NCBI RefSeq assembly: GCF_030247185.1
Contig: NC_080572.1
Location: forward strand, 304,221,656-304,285,655
DNA from: Malaya genurostris
Taxonomy: Eukaryota; Arthropoda; Insecta; Diptera; Culicidae
Length of the DNA: 64,000 nucleotides
Reading direction: 5' to 3'
The translations under genes and the position numbers were made by a program. Positions 44,901 through 53,774 of the stretch are shown here, one piece after another. Under the pieces are notes generated by a model that had not been told where the DNA came from, ran no database searches, and saw only the letters and a program-made list of their open reading frames with translations. The number at the start of each line of letters is the position of its first letter. The stretch's first letter is position 1.

Positions 44901-46103
44901 CGTACCGTGATGTGATCATGATGGGACAAGCGATAGACGATGACACCTTGAAGGCCATTTCCGAACGTTGCATCGAACGTATTCGGTTTCGAGGCCAGTA
45001 TTTGAAAGCGATCGATATCCACCAGGTTCTAATCAAACGGTTCGACACGGAACCAAAGTACAGAAATCAGCTTGCTGTTACATATCTTATGGCGAATCGG
45101 TAAATTTATATGAGTGGTTAGTGTCTGGAGACTGCTACTGATAGTTCATTTTTTGTAGTTTGGTGGAGGCAAAAGCAGTTCTGCACGAGACGCTTATGCG
45201 ATGGATCGAAGATGGGTTTGCATTAGTGCATTATGGTTTCGTTCTCAAGAATCATGACAAAAATATGGAACTAGCTGTTCAATATCTGCAGGAAGGTATT
45301 GAAACCGGACACGAAGGAACACAGGATGGTCGATTCTATTTCCATTTGGGTGATGCATTGCAACGACTAGGAAGAAACGACGAAGCATTGGAGGTTTATC
45401 AGAAAGGCGCGGAGCAAAAACTGTTTCTTTCCATGTACCAACGTTCCTTATATAATGAAGATAGTCTCAAATCTCGACCTTTTTGGACGATTGAGCAAAC
45501 TACATTTGCGAGCCAGTTAAACACGATTCAGTCGCAGTGGACTGCGATTCGAGATGAGGGTTTAAAACTTTTGAACGCGGCTGGTACATTTCGAGATGAG
45601 GCAGAGAATCTTCGAGATAGGGGCGACTGGAAACAGTTCGAGCTGTTCATGCGTGGCTATCGGATAGATAAGAATTGTGCCAAAGCTCCACTAACTTGTA
45701 AATTGGTCGAACAATTTACTGCAGCACGAACTTGCAAACGAGGTCAAATCAAGTTCAGTGTGATGCAACCGGGAACCCATGTTTGGCCACATTGCGGTCC
45801 AACGAACTGCCGAATTCGAGCACATCTTGGACTGATGGTGCCCGATGGAGTTAGTATTCGTGTCGCAAATGAAACGAGGTAAACATTTTGTTACAATATT
45901 CGAAAATTATAATACTTATTAATGAGAGTTAATCTATTTCCAATCACTACAGACATTGGGAGAACGGTAGGTGGTTAATCTTTGACGATAGCTACGAGCA
46001 CGAGGTGTGGCACAACGGTACCGATACTCGACTGGTGCTAATCGTGGATTTCTGGCACCCCGATTTGAACGATAATCAAAGGAAAACGCTGTCCCCGATA
46101 TGA
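26923..46103 (+). CDS. Asph: aspartyl/asparaginyl beta-hydroxylase (ASPH)
   Basis: Fourteen exons join in frame with GT-AG borders (1164 codons): 26923-26974, 28154-28702, 28889-29017, 29451-29585, 35553-35683, 35744-35824, 35880-36041, 36144-36417, 37197-37412, 37504-37974, 38805-38878, 44750-45099, 45159-45878, 45953-46103. The short cytosolic N-terminus is Lys/Arg-rich (RKRKDKKRKK), and one membrane segment (about residues 64-82, IVFFLLLTGLGVLIGLILI) predicts a type II ER protein. Then come long Asp/Glu-rich luminal exons, a TPR-like region and the C-terminal 2-oxoglutarate/Fe(II) hydroxylase domain. The domain has the two His ligands (RAHLGL and EVWHNG) and the Arg of TRLVLIVDFWHPDL. The enzyme family hydroxylates Asp/Asn in EGF-like domains. 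Large introns (29586-35552, 38879-44749) are full of transposons. Confidence 0.93.
28154..28702 (+). CDS. Asph: ASPH exon 2: transmembrane segment and first acidic region
   Basis: The acceptor CCCTTAG precedes ATGACGAAG, and the split codon with exon 1 gives Asp. The exon encodes the only hydrophobic segment of the protein, then Glu/Asp/His-rich sequence (EEEDHDDEDHDDDGEPY). The donor is ACG|GTATG. If this intron were retained, the frame would end at 28804 and give a short membrane-anchored acidic product, but nothing else supports that. Confidence 0.88.
30415..30602 (-). repeat. partial copy of the TTAA element
   Basis: In inverse orientation this matches the first about 190 bp of 24170-24826 (GGCTCGCTCTGCGTATTACA, GTTACAAGTTTGACTACATC). 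It abuts TTAA on its outer side (near 30599-30603). The other end diverges after CTTGTTTGGCAGCC, so it is truncated or chimeric. It lies in a large ASPH intron. Confidence 0.75.
30990..31126. repeat. degenerate TTCGAC(T/C)TTTTG-type tandem repeat
   Basis: About six to seven imperfect units of around 20 bp (TATTCGACTTTTTGGTATCT, TTCGACTTTTTGTTATATTC and so on) abut the ITmD37D element. It is similar in style to the array at the start of the window. Confidence 0.6.
31129..32028 (-). mobile_element. ITmD37D (Tc1/mariner-related) element, internally deleted, 900 bp
   Basis: The termini CAGGGTCCGGCACTCGAAGT and its exact complement are flanked by TA at 31127-31128 and 32029-32030. A minus-strand transposase fragment occupies most of it. 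Full elements of this group are about 1.3 kb, so part of the N-terminal coding region is missing. It sits in the 29586-35552 ASPH intron. Confidence 0.9.
31299..31892 (-). pseudogene. ITmD37D transposase, catalytic domain only
   Basis: The 197-codon frame contains IVFSDEKIF (first Asp), TFQQDSAPSHKA (second Asp) and SNSPDANPMDYSLW (third Asp). Counting from the Asp of QQDSAP to the Asp of NPMD gives 37 residues between, hence DD37D rather than DD34D or DD37E. All three catalytic residues are present. The N-terminal DNA-binding part is missing and a stop precedes the frame (QAQESILPKVNAKKKS then stop), so it is inactive. Confidence 0.88.
32298..33147 (-). mobile_element. mariner element C, internally deleted, 850 bp
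   Basis: The left terminus ACAGTTCGGCTGAAAAG is preceded by TA at 32296-32297. The right terminus ends GCCGATC and lacks the last bases (expected CTGT), so it is slightly eroded. It is the same family as A and B. The transposase on the minus strand is interrupted. It lies in the same ASPH intron, in opposite orientation to the gene. Confidence 0.9.
32365..32900 (-). pseudogene. mariner transposase with central deletion
   Basis: The N-terminal part (VKKIHKMIFNDRKVKLIEIA, WVPRELT, DDSEQCLELL) jumps directly to DLLPYPPYSPDLAPSDFFLF in another frame. The segment with the first and second catalytic Asp is gone, but the third Asp and the C-terminus (RYNRCIASDGNYVE) remain. The deletion breakpoints differ from those of copy B. 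Confidence 0.85.
33730..34977 (-). mobile_element. ITmD37E (Tc1-like) element, full length, inactive
   Basis: The termini AGACTGTCCCAGAAAGTATG and its complement are flanked by TA at 33728-33729 and 34978-34979. The length of 1248 bp is right for a complete Tc1-like element. Coding is on the minus strand. Confidence 0.92.
33865..34824 (-). pseudogene. ITmD37E transposase, pseudogene
   Basis: Start ATG at 34824-34822 (MRGLSAEQRRKVVYKW). A TAA follows TERGL, and a second stop near 34595 interrupts KAFE*KKEVSVRDVAKKVG in the HTH region. Catalytic residues are visible as IIMDDETYVELDY, VVFWLDLVSCHYSK and LRPIEEFW. From the Asp of WLDL to the first Glu of PIEEFW there are 37 residues, giving DD37E. 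A frameshift with a small deletion lies near 34190 (FITLR | MIRSHKDVV). The catalytic triad is intact in sequence but not in one frame. Confidence 0.9.
37504..38606 (+). CDS. Asph: ASPH long exon: internal donor or alternative terminal exon
   Basis: For the catalytic form, splicing leaves at 37974 (GAAAAAG|GTGAGG) and joins 38805. If that donor is not used, the same frame stays open for another 211 codons to a stop at 38604-38606, with continuing protein-like, acidic composition and an ATTAAA poly(A) signal at 38695-38700. The resulting 943-residue product would keep the membrane anchor and acidic region but lack the TPR and hydroxylase parts. This resembles the non-catalytic junctin/junctate/humbug-type products known from ASPH loci in other animals. 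Existence of the isoform is inference. Confidence 0.75.
39110..39365. repeat. dispersed AT-rich repeat in ASPH intron
   Basis: TGCCAAATGTCTTAGAAATG, CATG(A/G)AACG(T/C)CCAGATCT and GGATCCGCGTAACTTCGGAA recur here in near-tandem and again at about 40930-41190 and 41480-41550. Related but weaker sequence is at 8550-8700 and 33610-33700. Ends could not be defined. Confidence 0.5.
39400..40860. mobile_element. copy of the 12501-15634 element, one end only
   Basis: 39400-39520 matches the terminal repeat of the 12.5 kb element (GGCGGGTGGGTAATGTCAGA, AACTGGATGTCGTGAATACG). 40470-40850 matches 13040-13420 over about 380 bp (CACGATCAAAAACTTATCAC, GGTAAATTTTGAAAAGGCGC). It keeps a CTGATTGGC motif (about 40438). 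The second terminal repeat is missing. Confidence 0.65.
39771..39860. repeat. (TAA)n/(AAT)n microsatellite
   Basis: About 90 bp of imperfect AAT/ATA triplets lie inside the element copy in the long ASPH intron. Confidence 0.9.
40900..41560. repeat. second block of the 39110-39365 repeat
   Basis: AGAAATGCATCAAACGGTGT, CATATCTAGTGTAATCTC and AACTTCGGAAATCCGC repeat the motifs of 39110-39365. A short perfect palindrome AGTTCAAATTGAACT occurs near 41235. There is no coding signature. Confidence 0.45.
42034..42917 (+). mobile_element. mariner element D (different subfamily), 884 bp, inactive
   Basis: The termini ACACATGGATCAATAAGTCC and the complement of GGACTTATTGATCCACGTGT are flanked by TA at 42032-42033 and 42918-42919. 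The terminal sequence differs wholly from mariners A-C. It lies in the 38879-44749 ASPH intron in the sense orientation. Confidence 0.92.
42213..42842 (+). pseudogene. mariner transposase relic (element D)
   Basis: From the ATG at 42213 (MEKTEFRVLI), frameshifts lead into 42248-42571 (ATICRWFAEFKRGHADTNDG, ERSGRPVEAVTPENV, KWVPRLISMEQKQ). The frame then skips the region with the first two catalytic Asp. It resumes with KSMKTMAKLNELGFDLL, a C-rich tract at about 42621-42640 and SPNLAPSDYWLFADLKKML-like sequence carrying the third Asp. About 350 bp of catalytic sequence are missing. Confidence 0.85.
43671..43854. mobile_element. hAT-like MITE, copy 2 (184 bp)
   Basis: The termini TAGAGTGCCT and the complement AGGCACTCTA are flanked by an exact 8 bp direct repeat ATGCATAC (43663-43670 and 43855-43862). 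An 8 bp duplication is the hallmark of hAT elements. It is related to 25759-26488. Confidence 0.88.
44750..46103 (+). CDS. Asph: ASPH catalytic exons 12-14
   Basis: Exons 44750-45099, 45159-45878 and 45953-46103 are joined by introns of 59 and 74 bp. They encode TPR-like helices (ALASYEDLLIKQPRLIAALV; DGRFYFHLGDALQRLGRNDE) and the beta-hydroxylase domain (QPGTHVWPHCGPTNCRIRAH, GRWLIFDDSYEHEVWHNG, LVLIVDFWHPDL). All expected iron and co-substrate residues are present. The stop is TGA at 46101-46103. No canonical AATAAA was found in the next 450 bp. Confidence 0.93.
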
Positions 46104-46859
46104 TTCATCACATCGTGTAATGATGCAACAGGCAAGGTACCAAAGGCAATAAGTAAATCTATTTTTTGTTTAAGAAACTGCTCGCCTTATCTTTTTAAAA
46201 CGGATCGAAAAGTGCATTTTTTAGATTTTATATCGAGTTCAATACTTATTGTTAATTGTCAGCAAAGAAAGCTTAAGATTTATTTTACGCCACGTTTTAC
46301 TGCCCCAAAATCCCTTTAGTTTAATGTTTAATGTTTAATGTTCTACTTAGGATCGTGAGTGAGATTATAAAAATAGTAAACAAATGAATCATTTGTATAT
46401 GTTCAAATCCAAGAATGATGGTTGATAGTTTACCTCGACTAAAATCAATTGGTTTCACACTAAATACCATACGTTTAGAAGGACAATCAAAGACTTACTA
46501 CTGTATACCTTACGCTCAGACAGCTTAGGACAGGTTTTGTATTAGAAAATTTTAATATAAATTGTTAAAAACACGTTTTGTTTGATACTAACGCATATCG
46601 AAATGACCTACTCGCTTATTCGCCTAAGCAATTCACGAAGTTCATCGGCTGTTCGTCAACTTGCTCAATTTACCTTTCCTCTATTCCAAATTCTCCGATT
46701 TATGTTGACTACATTGATACGATCTTTTAAGTATGAGCGAGTCCAGTTTAATAGTGAGTCCAATCACCAACAGCATTAATTGTTGCTTGACATAATTCCA
46801 CTAAATTTTAGGCGTATTCTAGAGGAAGCGTCTTCCAAATGAGTTGAGCTGCATCGAAG
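46104..46859. other. ASPH 3' region and intergenic
   Basis: This presumably holds the ASPH 3' untranslated region. No canonical AATAAA was found; variants such as AATATA occur near 46553. The frame 46582-46779 has no support. Confidence 0.4.
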
Positions 46860-46925
46860 TGTATTTATTTATTTATTTATTTATTTATATACATGTAATC
46901 AACAGACAATGTGTAGCCCCAATGA

Positions 46926-48392
46926 TTAAAAACTATTTCTCTTTCTAAGTATGTTTGAAAAATTCGTTTGAATTCTGCTACGCGTAATGTGAAAATCGAA
47001 TCCGGCAGATACTCGATTGAAAGTACGTTGTAGACCAATAATTGCACCGTTATATCCATAATTAGTACGGCTAAGAGGCAATCGAAGATAGACGTCATTC
47101 CAAAGAGCTCTACTGCGTACATTTAAAGAAATTTCGCTAAGGAGTGCAGGGCAGTTTATTTTGTTGTTCAACATGTTGGTGACCAACATAGCACGGGACA
47201 AATCACGTCGAATACCAAGGGTGTCGAGTCGAGTCAATAATCCAACATGCTGTAGCTGTCGAAAAGCAAATCGGAAGAATCTGCGCTGTGTTGATTCAGT
47301 GATTGTATCAAGTGTTGGTGATTGCCGATAATTTGACAGAAGCTGCTCGATATTTTTCTATATTGTATACAACATTTTCAATCCAGTAGAAGATGCTACA
47401 AGAACTCGTGTCTCTCAATGCATGAACCGCGCGAGAATTTTTCTACATTTCTTCGTTCCACTTCATATTCTGAGTATTTCACGGCCCATAAAAAAATTAC
47501 AGTCTGATAATGATCGGTGCTGTGTGCAATTTACCAAGAGAAAATCGCAAGTTGATAATTATCGCAGAAAATCGAATCGATGATTCAACTTGATGATTCT
47601 CTTACTAGGTTGCAATATTTCAAAACCCTTGTGTGGAGCATTCACATAAATTTTCATAGACACAACTTATACAAAAGTTATATGCACATAGTTAGAATAA
47701 GCGGCACTGATTGAGTCGTGTGAAGAGTTGCTAGAAAGCGTTCTTTGATACGATAAATGCCATCCTTGGTTGTATCTTACAGGAACTTTTTTGCGTGTGA
47801 ACGTGATGATTGAACATTTAGCAATATGCATTGCCATTCGATTTACCTCACACCACTTTGAAAAAATGTCAACTTGGTGTTGGAGGAAAACAGCATCTTC
47901 GTTACTTTGACCTATTTGGAATAGCCGAGATTATCAGCGAAAGATAAGCGTGGACATTTCAGAGAAAGATTCACATCGTTAAAATACAGTAGGAAGACTA
48001 GGGGTTAGAGATAGCTGCCTTGTAGAATCCCAGAAGAAGCGATGAACTCTTTGGATACAGAGTCATTTATCTTGATTCCTAATCGGCGATTATTAAGGTA
48101 TGAAGAAAACCAACGCAGCATGTTAGAACCAAATCTCAATCTGTCCAACTTGGCAACAGTAATGGCGTAGTTAATTTTGTCAAAGGCAGCGGAAAGGTCC
48201 GTGAAGATAACGTCAGTTTATAAACCGCAGGATATAACATCCGTCACAAACGTCATGAAGGTCAAGAGATGGGTAGTCGTAGACCGTTCAGCATAAACCC
48301 ATGTTGTGTTTCAGCAATAAACCATTTACAATGGTTGAATTTAGATTTCAGTACCACCATTTCGAAAAGCTTTGGAATAGCACTGAGCGAGG
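46926..48392 (-). pseudogene. LINE reverse transcriptase and C-terminal domain (decayed)
   Basis: Reading from 48392 down: AIPKLFEMVVL, AETQHGFYAERSTTTHL, DVIFTDLSAAFDKINYAITV, SSGILQGSYL, VFLLYFNDV, and LSFADNLG at the active-site box (YADD changed to FADN). The C-terminal domain at 47237-46926 reads LDTLGIRRDLSRAMLVTNML and SRTNYGYNGAI. 47520-47770 shares sequence with 7850-8320. It is clearly dead. Confidence 0.85.
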
Positions 48393-48799
48393 TTCCGTGG
48401 TAGTTTTTTTTTTTTTTTTCATAAATACGTTTATTTCTTAAGGCAGTTTACATAAGTTTTTCTTCGCCGTAGCATCACTTTTACATAATATTCTTATCCT
48501 AATTTATTCTAACATAGTCACAACGTTTTGCATTTATTAAAACATATTCTCTTATTACTTAAATATCATCTTAGGTAACTCGTCATTAATTATGAAATCT
48601 ACTCGGAAATATTATTTGAACCAAACGATTAACTTCTATAAATTATAAAATAAGCTGTTATTTTCAGACATTTTGTTAATAATTTCATAAACTGTTTCGA
48701 GTTTGTTTGTATCATTACATTATTTTTATTCTAATTTAGCTATTGGTTGAACTCATGGACGCAGCTGGGATCAGAACTAAGTCTTGAAAGGGGCCTTTA

Positions 48800-51700
48800 T
48801 TAAATTGAAACTCCAGTTTTCTTTATGAAATGATAAATAAGTTTCATGTATGAAAGGTCACGACAAGCAAGAATGTCTCGAACTGGGATATTGGATAGTC
48901 TACCTTGGGTACGCAAAGAATTTATTAGTTGAGATCTGACATCACGATATTCCACGCATGTCCAAACGACATGATCAATATCTCGATAACCTTCGCCACA
49001 AGCACAATGATTAGTCTCGGAAAGCCCAATTCGAAGGAGATGTGCATCTAACGTGTAGTGATTGGACATGAGTCTGGACATCACACGAATGAAATCTCTA
49101 CTCACATCCAGTCCCCTGAACCATGCCTTTGTCGATATTTTCGGAATAATTGAGTGCATCCACCGACCCAGATCATCTTTATCTCAAGAAGCTTGCCAGC
49201 TGGCAAGTGTTCTTTGGCGAGACGAGCTATAGAATTCGTTGAAAGCAATTGGTCTCTCATAAATTTCACCCTCAATAGCACCACGTTTGGCTAAAATATC
49301 GGCTCTTTCATTGCCAGGAATGGAGCAATGAGCCGGGACCCAGACTATAGTGATTAGATAATTATTGTTCAATATGTCGTTCAGGCACTGTTTTATTTTG
49401 CCCAGGAAAAACGGTTCAGTCTTGCCAGTCATGTTTGAGCGAATGGCTTCAATTGCACTCAGACTATCTGTAAAGAGGAAATAATGGTTTGGAATTAATG
49501 TGACGATTACACTCAAACTATATTGAACTGCTGCTAGCTCTGCTATATAAACAGATGCAGGTTCTTGAAGCCTAAATGAGGCCGAAACATTATTGTTGAA
49601 CATACCAAACCCTGTCGCTTCTTCAATTCGCGATCCGTCCGTGTAAAACATTTTCTCAGAGTCAATATGCCTGAACTTACTTGAAAATATTTTCGGGATT
49701 TCCGTCGAGCGTAGGTGATCCGGGATTCCACGCACTTCGCGCTGCATGGATGTGTCGAAAAATAAAGTTGAGTCAGGGACATTTAGGAGGCTGACATGGA
49801 TAGGAATAAATCTTGAAGGGTTGATTTCCTGTGACATATGGTTAAAATATACTGTCATGAATTTTGTTTGAGATCGAAGCTCGACTAGTCGTTCGAAATT
49901 ATTAATTACCATGGGATTCAGCACCTCACATCTTATTAGCAGGCGTGATGAAAGCTCCCAAAATCGATCTTTTAATGGAAGAACTCCCGCCAGAACTTCA
50001 AGACTCATTGTATGTGTTGAATGCATGCAGCCTAAGGCAATTCGCAAACAACGGTACTGAATTCGCTCAAGTTTGATAATATGAGAGTTTGCAGCGGAAC
50101 GAAAACAAACGCATCCATATTCCATCACTGAAAGTATCGTTGTTTGATACAATTTTATTAGATCTTGCGGATGAGCACCCCACCAAGATCCTGTTATTGT
50201 TCGAAGAAAATTTACTCTTTGTTGGCATTTTGTTATCAGAAACCTAATGTGTCCTCCCCACGTGCATTTGGAATCGAACCACACCCCGAGGTATTTAAAA
50301 GTTAAAACCTGTTGGATCATTTTTCCCATCATATGGAGCTGAAGCTGCGCGGGATCATGCTTTCTTGAAAAGACGACTAACTCTGTTTTCTCCGCAGAGA
50401 ATTCGATACCAAGATGAACAGCCCAATCGGACAAGTTATCTAAGGTATCTTGCAATGGTTTATGCAGATCAATAGCTTTGGGTCCAGTAACTGAAACCAC
50501 GCCATCATCTGCCAATTGTCTTAGTGTACATGGGGTTACTAGACAGCTGTCAATGTCATTTACGTAAAAATTATAGAGGAGCGGACTGAGGCATGAGCCT
50601 TGCGGGAGACCCATGTAACTATTTCTGAGTGTTGCCAAATCGCCATGTGAAAAATGCATGTGTTTCTCTGACAAAAGGTTGTGCAAATAATTATTTATAA
50701 CCGCTGGGAGTCCATTTTGGTGAAGCTTGTCTGAAAGAACATCAATGGAAACTGAATCAAATGCTCCTTTAATGTCTAAAAATACAGATGCCATTTGTTG
50801 CTTTTGAGCGAAGGCAATTTGGATGTCAGACGAAAGTAATGCAAGGCAATCATTCGTCCCTTTATTTCTACGGAAGCCAAACTGAGTATCTGACAACAAA
50901 CCGTTCGTCTCGACCCAAGTGTCGAGACGTCGTAGAATAATTTTTTCGAACAATTTTCTGATGCAGGACAACATCGCAATGGGTCTATATGAGTTGTGAT
51001 TGGAAGCTGGTTTCCCCGGTTTTTGAATGGCGATAATTTTCACTTGTCTCCAGTCAGGTGGAACAATATTTTGCTCAAGAAACTTGTTGAACAATTCCAA
51101 CAAACGTCTTTTTGCGAGGTTGGGCAGATTCTTCACCAAGTTGAATTTAATTCTGTCCAACCCTGGAGCGTTATTGTTACAAGACAAGAGTGCTATAGAA
51201 AATTCCATCATTGAAAATGGGTTATTAATAAAACCATTATTTGGAGGAGATTCCCGTATAATGCTCTGCGTAGGAACAGAATCTGGGCAAACTTTCCTAG
51301 CAAAGTCAAATATCCATCGGTTCGAGTATTCATCACTCTCATTGCCCACGTTACGATTCCTCATTCGTCTGGCCGTGTTCCAAAGAGTGCTCATTGAGGT
51401 ATCTCTTGACAAACCTTCGACAAAATGTCTCCAATAGCTACATTTTTTGGCTCGAAGTATGCTCTTGTACTTGGTTTCTAAAACCATAAGTTTTTCAAAA
51501 TTCTGAGGAGTTCCTCCTCCCCGTTTTAGAAACGTCTTGCAAGCATTTTGTTTTGCGAGTTTAGCCTCTGAGCACTCTTTGTCCCACCAGGGGTTGGGAG
51601 GCCTTCTGTTAGTCGTTGGCCCAGGAAAGCGTTTAGTTTGGGATTGTTCTGCTGCCTCCAGAATCGAACAAATGAGGAAGTCATATTCTTCAAGTGGAGG

Positions 51701-52492
51701 GAGCTCTTCCATTGAATTCAAAATACTAGAGATACTACTTTGGTATTTAATCCAGTCGATATTTTTTGTCAAATCATATGGAATACTAGCGGAAGTAGCA
51801 ATGCAATTGCTACTGCTAATTGAGATGATGATTGGTAAATGATCGCTACCGTGTAAATCAGGCAGTATTTTCCAGGTGCAATCTAGTCGAATTGATGTTG
51901 AGCAAAGAGATAGATCTAATGCACTTGAGCGTGCCGGAGGTCTTGGGATCCGTGTCATGCTACCCATATTTAATACCGTCATGCTAAAATTGTCACAAAT
52001 GTTTTGTATTAAAGATGATCTGCTATCATTGTAAACGGAACCCCACATAATACCGTGCGAATTTAAATCCCCCAGAATCAATCGTGGTGCAGGAAGGGCT
52101 TCAACCATTTCATTAAGCTGTTGCTGTCCAACTTGTGCTTTTGGAGGAATATAAACCGAAGCTATGCAAATATCTTTGCCTTTAATGTTTATTTGGCAAG
52201 CAACAACTTCTATACTAGAAGTTGAAGGGATGTTTAATCTATAAAAGGAATAGCATTTCTTATTTCCCAAAAGCACTCCACCATACGGAGAGTCTCTATC
52301 GAGACGTATAATGTTAAAATCATTAAAATTTAAAGCTATGTTTGAAGTAAGCCATGTTTCGCATAAAGCAAATACATCACATTTTTGACTATGCAATAAT
52401 ATTTTAAATGAATCAAGTTTTGGCATGATGCTTCGACAATTCCACTGCAGGACAGTGATTGTATCATTTGCGACGGGTGATAAATTATCCAT
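48800..52492 (-). pseudogene. LINE ORF2 (endonuclease, reverse transcriptase, RNase H), one nonsense codon
   Basis: From the ATG at 52492 the frame covers about 1230 codons. The apurinic-type endonuclease shows LQWNCRSIMPKL, LCETWL, GDLNSHG and SDHLPI. The RT shows SYRPIAMLSCIRKLFEKIIL, ASVFLDIKGAFDSVSID, GLPQGSCLSPLLYNFYVNDI and the active site QLADDGVVSV. RNase H shows FYTDGSR, AELAAVQYSL, FTDSLSAIEA and GNERADILAKRG. The C-terminal motif CACGEGYRDIDHVVWTC follows. The sole lesion is a TGA at 49186-49184 (ASWQAS*DKDD), a single-base change from the Trp codon expected there, after RNase H and before the C-terminal Cys/His motif. The frame resumes unshifted to 48800. Confidence 0.92.
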
Positions 52493-53774
52493 CAAAAGAT
52501 ACAAAACCTGAGACAATTGGCCATTGAGCTGATAACTGCTTCAAAAAGGTTCTAGCTATTGGAAGGAATGCCATTATGAGGGTCTTTAAGGGTTCAGATA
52601 TATTGAATGCTGAGAAAATCCATTCAACAATTTCCGAAAACTTCAGTAATCCTGTTGGTGGCTGTGAAATGGAGCCCACTGGATTATTATCTTTTTCTGT
52701 ACTAGATCCTGGATTGGTTTGTGAATTTGACAAACCAGGAGGCACAGTCTTTGGTTTTGACTTTTTTTGTTTAACACGGGGATCTTTTTTTGAAGATGAA
52801 ATTTTAGGTGTCTTTTTTGGTAATTTGGAGGAAGACTTCTTTCTCTTAACTGACCCTTGGGTAGTGATAAACGAATTACCTTCACTATTTTCGTCAGAGT
52901 CAGAGTCCTCTGGTTCCTCTAGATTTGAAAACCCGTTTTCGGTTTCCAAAGGGGGGACATCAATGACCGTTTTAAGCATTTCTGCATATGTGCGCTTAGA
53001 CCGTGCTTTTAAAGAAAGCTTAATTTTGTCTTTGTGCACTTTAAATGCAGTGCATACTGAAATATCATCATGAGGACTATTCCCACAATAAATACATTTT
53101 TCAATTTCCTTGTTGCAATCATTATCTTTATGAGGCCCTTCACACTTAATACATTTTGGTTTATTACTACAGTAAGTAGCTGTGTGGCCGAATTTTTTGC
53201 AGTTCGTACAATTCATTACATTTGGAACAAAAAGCCGAACAGGGAGGCGAATTTTATCGACATAGACATGGGACGGCAACGCAGACCCGGCAAATGTCAC
53301 TCGAAACGAGTCTGATGGGCGATAAACTTTTTTTTCCTCTTCATGAACTACTGAGTACAGTTGTTTGCACTCCAGTATTTTCACACCCTCAAGCATAGAG
53401 TTTTTGAAACGACCAACACCATGCTTGAGTAAATCATCTACCGAAAGACTCGCTTCGGTAACAACACCGTCAATTTCGACATCTTTGGAGGGTATGTAAA
53501 CTTTATACTCTTTATTGAAATGTTCCGAAGAGACAATATCATTCGCGTGTTTCAAATTATTTACCACAACACGAATTTTATCGTTATTTACTTTTATGAT
53601 CTCTTTGATTGAAGAGTATCGTGATGTCAAACCTTTATTAATTTGAAAAATGTTTAATGGCTTTGATATACGTCTAAAAAAGACTATCCAAGGCCCAGAA
53701 GAGCTCTCCTGATATTTTTTCGTTCGTGGGGGTATCGGATTCATGCTAGGATTTACGTCCATGGATTCATCCAT
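52485..53774 (-). CDS. LINE ORF1 (gag-like, three CCHC zinc knuckles)
   Basis: The frame has 429 uninterrupted codons. Residues 189-241 hold three Cys/His knuckles (CTNCKKFGHTATYC, CIKCEGPHKDNDC, CIYCGNSPHDDISVC), which in LINE gag proteins bind the element RNA. The region before (about 30-180) is the usual RRM-like gag fold, and the C-terminal third is Lys/Ser-rich. The start is the first ATG of the frame, about 730 bp after the element's 5' end. The stop codon overlaps the ORF2 start (ATGGATAA at 52492-52485), which suggests termination-reinitiation. The frame looks functional. Confidence 0.93.
   Translation of the reverse strand: MDESMDVNPSMNPIPPRTKKYQESSSGPWIVFFRRISKPLNIFQINKGLTSRYSSIKEIIKVNNDKIRVVVNNLKHANDIVSSEHFNKEYKVYIPSKDVEIDGVVTEASLSVDDLLKHGVGRFKNSMLEGVKILECKQLYSVVHEEEKKVYRPSDSFRVTFAGSALPSHVYVDKIRLPVRLFVPNVMNCTNCKKFGHTATYCSNKPKCIKCEGPHKDNDCNKEIEKCIYCGNSPHDDISVCTAFKVHKDKIKLSLKARSKRTYAEMLKTVIDVPPLETENGFSNLEEPEDSDSDENSEGNSFITTQGSVKRKKSSSKLPKKTPKISSSKKDPRVKQKKSKPKTVPPGLSNSQTNPGSSTEKDNNPVGSISQPPTGLLKFSEIVEWIFSAFNISEPLKTLIMAFLPIARTFLKQLSAQWPIVSGFVSFDG

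Noticed and set aside
52576..53315. Plus-strand frames of 165 and 81 codons
   Set aside because: Antisense shadows of LINE ORF1.
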